Of a DNA stretch of 64,000 bases, positions 7,936 to 19,900 are shown one piece after another. This stretch comes from Rhipidocladum racemiflorum. Taxonomy: Eukaryota; Streptophyta; Magnoliopsida; Poales; Poaceae. Below the pieces are notes generated by a model. That model had not been told where the DNA came from. It did no database searches and saw only the letters and a program-made list of their open reading frames with translations. The stretch is from contig CM070578.1 in the NCBI GenBank assembly GCA_036346355.1, positions 12,476,501-12,540,500 on the forward strand. Reading direction: 5' to 3'. Within the stretch, counting starts at the first letter, position 1; the number at the start of each line of letters is the position of its first letter. The translations under genes and the position numbers were made by a program.

Positions 7936-10900
7936 ATGGCGCGGTTCGAGGTGAGCGGCAAGTCGGTGCAGGGCGTGGACCTGCTGCGGCGGCGGCACTG
8001 GGCGTCGCGTCTCGACGTCTGGCCCTTCCTCGCGCTCTACGCGCTCTGGCTGCTGCTAGTCGTCCCGGCGCTCGACTTCACAGACGCCCTCGTCGTCCTC
8101 GGCGCGCTCTCCGCCTCCCACATCCTCGCCTTCCTCTTCACTGCCTGGTCCGTCGACTTCCGGGCGTTCGTCGGGTACTCCAAGGCGAGACACCTCTCAC
8201 CCCCATCTAGTCCACGCTCCACTCATCTGTTTAGTGCGCTTCAGGACGTAGGGCTAAACAGCTTGCACTTGGTGACGGTGCAGGTGAAGGATATCCGTGC
8301 GGCAAACGCGTGCAAGGTAACCCCGGCGAAGTTCTCGGGGTCGAAGGAGATTGTGCCCCTGCATATACAGAAAACTGTGAGTTAGTCGTGGTTTTGCTGT
8401 GAACTTGTGGTGTTTTTGATGTCTTGGTCACTGAGTGTGGTTTGGGTGGCTGTTCAGGTGGCCTCATCATCAGCTGCAGGTGAGACGGAGGAGATCTACT
8501 TTGATTTCCGGAAGCAGAGGTTCATCTACTCGGCAGAGAAGGATAACTTTTTCAAGCTCCGATACCCGACAAAGGAGTTGTTCGGGCATTATATCAAGGG
8601 CACTGGGTATGGAACAGAGGCCAAGATTAACACCGCTGTGGATAAGTGGGGGAGAAACATGTAAGCTGCAGTTTTGCTTCCTGTTTGTGCTTATCTTTCA
8701 GTACTTGAGTTAGAGAACTTTAAATTGATCACATGTATAATTGTGGATGACATCATCGTGAATGTTATAAATCAACTTCAGAAACACAGCGATTTAGGCC
8801 TACTTTTGGTTTTTATGCTCTGTAAGGCTAGGGTTGAACTGCATTGTAGCCAAACAATGTCTTGAAATTGGTGATTAAGCTTTACTCCATTTCAGTGCTA
8901 CATCCTGAAGGGAATTCCCAACTCGGTATGAGAGTAGATTTTTGTATATTAAAATGCATAAACCAGTTGCGAAGTTGAGTCTAAAAGTGTAGCTGAAGGG
9001 ATTTAGCGCATATGTACTATGTTTACACAACTTGTTGTGAAATTCAATTATCTTCATACATTGAAATATCTTAAATCACTTTAAACAGGTAATATGTTAC
9101 TGTTTTTGAAACAAATTATGAATACTGAATGGGATGCAAAAGAGCAAGTGACTGCAGTGGCGTTTTTTAAGGTAAAACTTGCTGCAAATCATGGTTCACC
9201 AAGGCGCTAGTCGGGCGCCGGGGGGGGGGGATTACCGCTTAGCCTGCCTAGGCACTGCCTAGGTGGCTGACTAACAAGGGAGGGGAGGGGGGAGCAGGGG
9301 AGGGAAGAGCAGAGGAGCAGCGGCGCACCTCCATGTCCAAGTTGTCGGCGGTGTGGAGGCGCCTCTTGGTGCCTCTGCCTCAATCGAAGGGTAACCCATA
9401 TATGCTCACATGACTTTCTAACCCAGCCTCTGCCCCTGCTTGTCTTCCTTGGCCTCTAGAACCCCAGGCTGCTGCCCCTGCTTTTCTTGCTCGGCTTGGT
9501 GCCTCTGCCTCTAGAAGCGCTACCTCGGCGATCGCCCAGGCCACTCGGCGCCCGCCCAACGCCGTGGCGACCGCACAAGCCTGCCACGCCAAGCTCCGCC
9601 CAAACCGCCTTTGACCGATTAGGATTGCCTAGGCAGCTTCCCTGCCTAGCTCGCTGAATTTGGTGAAATTGCGGTGGGAGGCCGCCTTCGAGCGCCTACA
9701 TGCTGCCTAGACGCCTAGGGGAACACCGCTGCAAATAAACACATGCTGTGTGTCTGGGGAAGTTGAAATATGGAGAGTGGAGGTGGATGCTTAACTTTTT
9801 CTCATGCAGAACGAAGAGAAGTTTCTGTATACTTGTAGTTTTTAAATATACAAAACTCTGCAAAGTTTTTGTATATCTGTAGTTTTTAAATATACAAAAC
9901 TCTGCAAAAGCTTCTATTGAATTGAACCTGTAGATTTGAAATGCTGAAGCTTTCATCATAGATGCATCTCTTTAGCAATAATGGCTAACATGCTAAATTG
10001 TTTTCTCTCTAGATTTGAGTACCCGCAGCCCACATTTCAGAAATTAATGAAGGAGCAATGTATGGAACCGTTTTTTGTTTTCCAGGTTAGTCTCTTTCAT
10101 CTTTGACTTATTATTTTGTCAGCTTATAGGTCTTTGCTGACATTGAGCTCTTATTTTACAGGTTTTTTGTGTTGGTCTTTGGTGTCTGGATGAGTATTGG
10201 TACTACAGTTTGTTTACGCTTTTCATGCTCTTCCTGTTTGAGTCTACTATGGCAAAGAATAGATTGAAGACATTGACTGAGCTAAGACGTGTGAAAGTTG
10301 ACAATCAGATTGTGTTGACTTATCGCTGCGGAAAGTATGCCCCCTTCATTTAATTTCTTGCTTGTACTGTTCCAGCATATATCTCATCCTAATTATGGTT
10401 TTTTTACTCAGATGGGTCAAAATCCCAGGGACAGAACTACTACCTGGAGATATTGTGTCAATAGGCCGCTCACTTAGTGGCGAAGATAGATCTGTACCAG
10501 CAGATATGCTATTGTTGGCTGGATCCGCGATAGTAAATGAAGCTATTCTGACGGGAGAATCTACTCCACAGTGGAAGGTCAACGCTCCCCCCCCCCTCTC
10601 TCACACACACACAAAATGAAATAATTAAAACTCAGAAACAGAAGCTACCAAAAGAGTTAGTCGATTTACAGATACAGGGATGCTGGATGGGGAAATCAAA
10701 TGTTCAGGAAAGAGTTACTTAGCAAACACAATAGGCATGTGAGCAAAGTATTTAATGATTTAAGTAATATTTAAGTTGGGTTTCCAGCCCACCATTGGAG
10801 TTGGAGAGACAGCATGGTTCGTACCATTATTACTTAAATGAGCTGGTATTTGTTGCGGAACAGAGGAAAGCTTCTTTTATTCCATTTTGCCACTGAAATG

Positions 10901-13900
10901 GAATACCCTAGTTAGTCCAACCAGAAAAGAATGGAATTAATAGTATGGTTCAAGGACACATTGAGTATTGTGTTAACCCAGCTGTAGCATCCAACTCATG
11001 TTTTTTTCCTGCTCCTAGGCATGTGCTATTACCCCCTAATATCTTGTTCATCTTTCGATTCTGGCTCTGACCAATCGACTATTCCTATAGGTCTCAGTTG
11101 CTGGTCGTGGCCCTGAGGAAATGTTATCTATAAAGCGAGATAAGAATCATATCTTATTTGGTGGCACTAAGATACTGCAACACACTCCGGATAAGGTAGA
11201 TACATATCTTATGCTAACTAACCATTCTTTAAAGCTTTCTAGCATTGCTTACTTGTTTACTTCTATACAGTCTGTAAGTCTTCGAGCACCTGATGGTGGT
11301 TGTGTAGCTTTTGTATTGAGGACTGGATTTGAGACCACCCAGGGAAAATTGATGAGAACTATCTTATTTTCAACCGAGAGGGTAACTACTTTTCTTGAGT
11401 ATAAATTTGGTTATAAGATGAGCGCAACGCTCACATTTTAGTGACATAACAGGTTACTGCAAATAGCAAGGAAAGTGGCCTGTTTATACTATTTTTGCTT
11501 TTCTTTGCGGTAATTGCATCCGGTTATGTGCTTATGAAGGTAATTTCAGAAACCACTACTATTGATACAATTCATTGATGTTTCATAGGATGCTATTCTT
11601 TACCTTTTTTATTTTTGAATTGTTGGTCTACCCATGTACAGGGATTAGAGGACCCAACAAGGAGCAGATATAAGCTTTTCTTAAGTTGTTCATTGATCCT
11701 TACTTCTGTGATACCTCCTGAACTGCCAATGGAGCTCTCCATAGCAGTCAATACATCTTTAATTGCGTTAGCTCGCCGGGGTATTTTCTGCACGGAACCA
11801 TTCAGAATACCATTTGCCGGGAAGGTTTGTAAGAAAACGTCGTTGTGCTCCTGATTCTTTTTTTTTTTTTACAAGCTTTCTTTTATCAGGTTGACATATG
11901 CTGCTTCGATAAGACTGGGACATTGACATCGGACGATATGGTAAACTATGTTCCTATTTGTTTGTTGTTAATTCAACTGGAGGTTTCTTAACTGAGGAGC
12001 CCTGTATTTCAGGAATTCCAAGGTGTTGTTAGTTTGGAAGGTGATGAAGAATTAATATCTGATGCAAATAAGTTGCCTCTCCGCACTCAAGAAGTGCTGT
12101 CCAGTTGCCATGCATTGGTGTTTGTAGATAACAAACTGGTACGTGCTGTGCAATAAGCCAATAATAACTGTTTACATGAAGCATTACCAAGGAAAGCAAA
12201 CCATGAACCATAAGTCCGTAATAACTGTCTATTTTATTGAAGGTTGGTGATCCCCTTGAAAAAGCTGCAATAAAGGGCATAGACTGGATCTACACATCTG
12301 ATGAGAAGGCCATGTCTAAAAGGTAAGCTAGCATCGTAGTAACACATGTAAATATTTGAGCAGCTGTGCATGTAATTTAGGTAAGCCTGATAGAATCTTA
12401 AAATCCATGTCATGGTTATCACCATGATGTACTTTTGGTTTGTTAAGAATGATTTGTACAACTAAACATTAGCATTGTGTTATGAGCCCAACGAAAATGT
12501 CGAATATCTAAGTATGGGATATGAGCATGTATGAGAAACTCAAAGATCATACCATATATGTTCACGCAAGCATTTGGAAACTCCGGATATCTCGGGCCCA
12601 ATTCTGTTGGATAAGATATACACATAAGGGATATTTCCACGTTTGGAAATGACTCGGTTATGTTCCCGTTATGAGGAAACCAACTCGAGTACGCAGGACG
12701 TTAAAGGATGTTTAGATACTCTACGAAGATCTCAGAACGGTGGACTCATCGGGTACGATCTGGTGTCTCAAACCAACTATAACCCGTGAAGAGACTACCT
12801 CTACCATATAAGAACAGAGGCACAAAAGTAAAAGAAAAAAAGGAGAAAAAGAGGGCTCAGGAACGAACGAACTGCGATTCGATAGTTTATAAGCTAGGTC
12901 TTAGCCACATCTCAGAGACAATCTTGATTGTAATTAGAGGCTAGGCATATTGCTCTATACTCTATTCCGCCGACTCCATACTTTATCCATACAGGAGTAG
13001 GGTATTACTCCGTCCAGAGGCTCGAACCTGTCTAAATCGTGTGCCATCGATCTTGTGTTTGACGCTGCATATTCGAAGATCCCGAGTATATAAGTTTATT
13101 GTCGATTTCCTAATCTTCGACAGAAAAGTAAACATAGATCATCTTGGGTTAGTTCACACCAGAGAGTAATTTCCCATTGTATGTGGTAAATGTGCAGTTC
13201 CCCATTCTGACCATTATACCTTATTAATTATTGTGACATGCTGCCAATAATGACTATTTTCCCCCTTTCCCTGTTCTGAAGTTAGTTTTATCAGGAGTAA
13301 TTATATCTTTTAGTTAGATGTCAAAGATTGTATCTGACTAGTCTTTACCACATTTTTTTGGAGGACTTCACATAAATAATTTGTTGTATGCGCATCTGTT
13401 TACAGCATTGGAGCTTTGTAAGCAGTTATAGGGCATTTTGCCATTAGCTGTGGTCCTGTGGATTTTCAAGTTTTATCCACTTAAATGAATGTTGTCTAAA
13501 TAAGTTTTGCTTGTTAGCACCAGTTTAGTTATGTTCATTCTAATCATTCTACACAATAGATATTCTATTCTATGTTTTACTTGATTTCATCTTCATTGCA
13601 GGCCTGGTGGTCCACCTGTACAGATTGTACACAGATATCATTTTGCTTCTCACTTGAAGAGAATGTCTGTTATTGTCCGTATTCAGGAGAAATTTTACGC
13701 TTTCATAAAGGTAAGACTTAGCCTGAGAGACTAAATAAAATTATTTATTCTTATGGTTTTTACACCAGTTGTTAATATGGTTGCTACTTCGGATAGTTCG
13801 GAAACTCTCTTCTGCCCTTGGTTCATGATTTGACATTAAAAAAACCCTCATTCTTAGACATCTTTATGCTATGTTTGGAAGAAGAAAATAAAAATGATTT

Positions 13901-16900
13901 TCATATGGTTTGAATTCCTTATGAATATTTACCTTTTGTGGTTTGGAACAAATGAATAATGGAAAGGAATTACCATTTAATCGTCCGTAATCCATATATT
14001 TTGTATGGAAATAAGGTAAGGTATTTTAGAATTTTTCAGCAGTTCTAAATCCATAGAAGCAACCTATTTATGCTTCATTTGTTCTCTTTTTTTATTTAAC
14101 TACATAAAAACAAAAATTAGATCACTTACCCAGTTGGATGCTCCCAAAGGAATAAGCTACTGTTTCATAAATCATTACTTCTTTATTATCAAACCAATGA
14201 TATTGAAAATATGATGGATCTGTATAAACAGATAGTCCAATTTATCTTTAAAAACTATGTTGGACCAGCACCCTGGATTAGAATATCCTTTCTTGTATAG
14301 TGTTGAACATTTAACAGGGAAATCCATTAGCAAATAAAAATCAAAATAATTGTATCTACTGAATTTCCTAATTTGGAGAATAACCATGACAAGAATTATT
14401 GTGATCTTTTTATTAGCATGGTCCATCATAATAGGTCAGTCTAAGCTCTAAACTGTTTCTGTGTTTTTGGATACTCCAATTTTCTATTTATTGTTTACTC
14501 TATCCATATTTTCTTTTATTTATCCTTCTTTCCCAAGAAACTATTAACAAAGCATCCTCTTTTATTTTTGTTATATTCAGGGTGCACCAGAGACCATCCA
14601 AGAGAGGTTAGTTGATTTACCTGCTGCATATGTGGAGACATACAAAAAATACACGCGACAGGGCTCTCGGGTCTTGGCTCTTGCATACAAATTGCTTCCA
14701 GAGATGCCTGTAAGTTCGCATTTGATATTTCTCTTGTCATTAGCCTGTAATCATTCCCTTTTATCTTATTATTGTTTTGTTAGTGTACTTCCATAAAGTT
14801 CCCGAGCCATTACATAGTAAAAACATTTTGTGTAAGGTGTAAACATTGTTTTAGTTTTACCTGATGTAAAGGGATCATTCAAATTCCAACTATTCCAGAA
14901 TTCTGATTTAACAATCCAATGATATTCCACATTCATGCAGCTCGTGGTATGATCCTATGGAATTGGTACTAGTCACTGGAATCCTTTGATTTTTTTTTTA
15001 TCTGGTTTGAGTTGTTTGACCTCTTGTAAATAACAGGTCAGTGAAGCTAGAAGTCTGGAAAGGGATCGAGTGGAGAGTGACTTAACTTTTGCTGGTTTTG
15101 CGGTAATTAACCCTGCATCTTGTGCATCCATTGCTTTTGTTTCCAATTTCTTAATATTTAAAGTTTGTTGACATGCTTCCTTTTATGGTTTTGGGGTTTT
15201 ATGGACTCAGGTCTTCAACTGTCCTATAAGGAATGACTCTGGTGCTGTTTTACTCGAACTGGAGCAATCTTCCCATGACTTGGTATATCCTCCCATCCAT
15301 CAAGTTGCAAGTTGTGCTGTAGTGGCAACTAGTTGTGTGTTGATATTAAGCAAAACATCTTCACTCTTCGTGCAACATTTCCTGGTCGATGGATTTTTAC
15401 ACCAGTAATATGACCAGTATACACAAGTACCTCTGTACTGGCCATTAGTTGCTCAAGACTCATAATGATTGGTTTATCAGTAGCCGCAACCTGTGAAGAA
15501 TTACAATGGAAATTTTCTGTTTTGTTTGATTAAATTGCTTACCACCTCCCTGATGTATTAGGTTATGATCACTGGGGACCAAGCTTTGACTGCTTGCCAT
15601 GTTGCTAGCCAAGTGCATATTTCTTCCAAACCTATTCTAATTTTGACACGAATGAAGACTGGTGGTTTTGAGTGGGTTTCACCTGATGAAACTGACAGAG
15701 CTCCATACAGGTAACCATCTATATGCAATGGTTTTCGTTGTGACAGAATGCTTAGTATTTTTCCAAGTTTTTTATAATAATTTGTATATCATGCATACTT
15801 TGGCAAAGATTCTTGCTATTCACAATCATGTCATTCCAGCGGGAAAAATTAGTCACCCATCTGTGCAGAAGAATTTTATTTTGCTTGTTTTCTCCTGCGA
15901 TCTATGGTTGCATTGTGGTTAGGAGACGAAATCCTAAATTTTTAGAATAAAAATGATAAATGGAGGATACGCTGGACTTGTATGTCCAACAAAATTGATG
16001 ATTATTCCAAAGTTCACTTTCTCCCATTACACAAATAAATGGGTGATATGAGCACGTTCCGCCAGAAATTGCGCGTGCGCCCGTGTGCCTGGCCGGGATC
16101 CCGGACGAGGATTGCTCGCTGACGATTCCGCCGGCAAGGGTAATTTGGCTGTTTTCGGCGCCACCGCCCTAGTCTCAATCTGTGGCAAATTTTGCATGCC
16201 TTTTCTTATTTCTCTCCTCTCTTTATATAGTAGGGTACAAGGAAAGTAACCAACTAAAGATAGCAATCATAATCTTATTGAAACTACTAATCCTGAAAGG
16301 ATACTAACTACAAAAACGGAAAGGATAAAACTGAAAGGATATGGAGCAGGACTGCCTGGCGCCTACACATGCACAGCATGGGCTTATGCGGCAAGACCTG
16401 ACCCTCTTCCCTTTCTATAATAAACTCTATCTATATCATTACTCCCCTCCTGAAAAACAAGCTTGTCCTCAAGCTTGCAATCGGGATAGGATCGCCAGTA
16501 AGACAACCGCATCAACCCAAGTTGCTTCTTCTTCTTTGTTCGCCGGTCCAATGGACTAAGAAGCTGCCGGTGGCCTTTGACAAATCGTTGAGCGAGGAGT
16601 GCGGCAGCCGAAATGGAGCAGTGGAAGGGCTCAAATCGGGCGGCGATTCGAGGTGGGACGAGGGTCGCCCTTATCTTGCTTCAAGAGAGAGCGTGGAAGA
16701 CATTATGGATGCGTGCCGTGGATGGAAGTGTGAGGCGATATGCCACCGTACCAACACGGGCCTCGACCAAGTAGGGTCCGTAGAAGCGAGGGGACAACTT
16801 GTGAGAAGGACCATTGCGGGCGGTGGCTTGACGATGTTTACGGAGCTTCAACCAAACCCACGAGCCAACCTCGAATCGACCTCACGATGATGTTGATCAT

Positions 16901-19900
16901 CTTGTTGTTTCATTCTATTTTGAGCCAGGAGAGGTGCCTTGGCGGAGGCCAAAGAAGGAATCACGATCCACTAACCGACAATCAATCGAATCAATGGTTG
17001 TAGCGCTTTGGTAGTAAGGCAGCAAGGATGGCGGAGACCTCCCATAGACCAACTCAAATGGTGTCATGCGAAGAAGCGAGAATGGAAGGAAGAGTTGTAG
17101 CAAAACTCGCCCATGGAAGCCATCGAACCCAAGTAGTAGGATTATGCGCCACCAAGCGGCGCAGTACATTTCAATAGTCCGATTGACAACCTCGGTTTGA
17201 CCATCATGCGAGGATGGTAAGCGGACGACAAAGAAGAGGCGATACCACTGCGTTTGAACAAGCCACGCCAAAACGCTACCGAGGAACAGGATCTCGATCC
17301 GAGACGATGGACTTCAGAATGCCATGGAGCCGGACTACTGATCAAAGAAGAGCTTGGCGGACGGTGGGCCGTGGCCGGACGGGCTAAGGCGATAAAGTGG
17401 GCATACTTTGAGCCAGGTCAACCACCACTAACAGCGTTGTTTCTTGGGCGTAGCCGGCAAACAAGTGATAAAATCCATGGAGAGGTCGGCCCAAATCTGT
17501 TGAGGTATCTTCAAGGGTTGCAGCAAGCCCGCTGGTGATAATGAGCTGGTCTTGTTGCGCTGACAAACGACGCACTGTGCTACGAAGCGCTCCACTGTCT
17601 AGCGTTGATTCGGCCAAAAGTAGGAGAGCTTTAGGCGGTGAAGCGTCTTTTGTATGCCTTCATGAGTCAGATCGAGGATCGAAGCAATGATGGGGACAAG
17701 CAATGGAGAATCGGGCGGCACAAATAGTCGGTTGTTGAAGTACATCAGCCCTTCTCGAACCGCCCAAGCTCCTGGTTGTGTTTCTGACTGTTCAGTCATC
17801 CCGGTTGTGTCCTCCTGAGGTGCCACAGGTGTTGCTGGTGTCGCGGCTTGTGGAGGCGGTGGTGGTGCCGCTATGGCCTGGTTCTGAACTGCCTTGCATC
17901 GGTGCTGTACTTCGGGGTCGGTGCGTAGCACCTCTAGCCACCCTGCCTGGGTGACGTTCTGTGCCACAGACAAAGCTGCACAAACCGGGTCCTCCTGGGA
18001 TACACGTGACAGAGCGTCCGCCGCTTGATTCACCTTGCCCGGCTTGTACTCGACTTGAAAATCAAACCCCATCAACTTGCTAAGCCGGTCTTTGTTGCGG
18101 AGGAGTGACCAGTGCCTGGTTAAGCAAGAATTTGAGACTGCCGTGGTCCGTGCGGACGATGAACTGCTGTCCCCATAGATATGGTCGCCAATGGCGAACC
18201 GCCTTAGACAACCCAATAAGCTCTCGCTCGTAAGCTGCGAGTTTCATGTGCCTCTCAGCCAATTTACGGCTATAATAAGCAATGGGGTGACCTTGTTGTA
18301 ACACCGCGCCGATGCCAATTCCCGACGCGCCACATTCCACCACGAATGGCTTGGTGAAGTCGGGCATCTGAAGTACGGGTGTTGTCATCATCACTTCCTT
18401 AAGACGGACAAAAGAATGTTCGGCCGCTCCATTCCAGTGGAATCCATTGCGGCGTAACAAAGAGGTTAGGGGCTCAGCCACAACCGCATAATGCTGGATA
18501 AAACGTCGGTAGTATCCTGTGAGCCCCAAAAATCCCCGTAATGCCGTCACTGAGGTAGGTCTCGGCCAATCCGCTACTGCCTGAAGTTTTGCCGGATCCG
18601 CAGACACTCCATTATAGGAAATGATGTGTCCCAAATAGCCAATGCGCCCTTGAGCAACTGCACACTTGGATCGCTTGAGGTAGAGTCGATGGCGCCTGAG
18701 CAGACTAAACACCAGCTGTAGGTGTTGGGTGTGTTCATCAGCAGAATGACTGTACACGAGGATATCATCAAAAAAAACTAACACAAACTTGCGCAAGTAT
18801 TCTTTTAACAGCTCATTCATCAATGCCTGAAATGTGGAGGGCGCGTTGGACAACCCGAATGGCATGACCAGAAACTCATAGTGACCGTGATGAGTGCGAA
18901 AGGCAGTCTTTGGAATGTCGCCCTCATGTACACGGACCTGATGGAAGCCTGACCGAAGGTCCAACTTGGTGAAGAAGCGAGCCCCCCTTAGTTCATCCAG
19001 GAGTTCCTCCACCACTGGTATGGGAAACTTATCTTTTATGGTGTGAGAATTCAACTCCCGATAGTCCACGCAGAATCTCCATGTGCCGTCCGCCTTCTTG
19101 ACTAACAATATCGGCGAGAAAGGAGAACGACTTGGCCGGATACTTCCCTGGCTGAGCATGGTCGCACACTGCCGCTCAATCTCATCCTTCTGACGGTACG
19201 GATATCGATAAGGTCGCACCACGATGGGATTGGTTCCTTCTGCTAGACAAATGTGATGCTCACAATGTCAGGTGGCGGCGACCCTTGCGGTTCTTGGAAA
19301 AGATCACTGTAGTCATTGAGAAGTCTTTGTATTTCTGGTTCCTCCTGGAGTTCCATGTCCCACAGATGTGGTGACTTCCGTTGCATGCCCCGAAGGAGCA
19401 CCAAAGACCCTTTATGCTGGAAGGACATGGTGAGATTTCCAAAATTCCACTGAATATCACCCAACAGTTGTAGCCAATGAATTCCCAGCACGACATCAAA
19501 ACTTCCCAAGGGAATGACGAGGAATGGTGCGTCAAACTGATGCCCTTCAATGGAAAATTCCACCTTGCTTACAGAGCCCAGACAAGGTAATTTTCCCCCT
19601 CCAGCTACTCCGACCTGCATGGACTTGTTGACTGAATGCTTCCACTCCAAAACACCTGCCGCATGTCCGCTCACAAAATTATGTGTACTCCCACTGTCAA
19701 TGAGACCATGAAGCACGTTCCCTTGGATCGTGAGTAGGACTTGCATTGTATCGCCGTGTTTGGGCCCTAACATGGCGATCATTGAGATAGATGCCTCATC
19801 TTCTGGTGATCCATCCTCCTCTGCTTCCTCTTCTTGTTCATCTACCTCAAGGTGGAACAGGCGTTTGCACCGATGACTGCGGCTATATACCTCGTCGCAA

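Noticed and set aside
16027..16266. 79-codon minus frame repeated at 21252
   Set aside because: It is LTR sequence; both copies are the same stretch of the two LTRs, not a duplicated gene.
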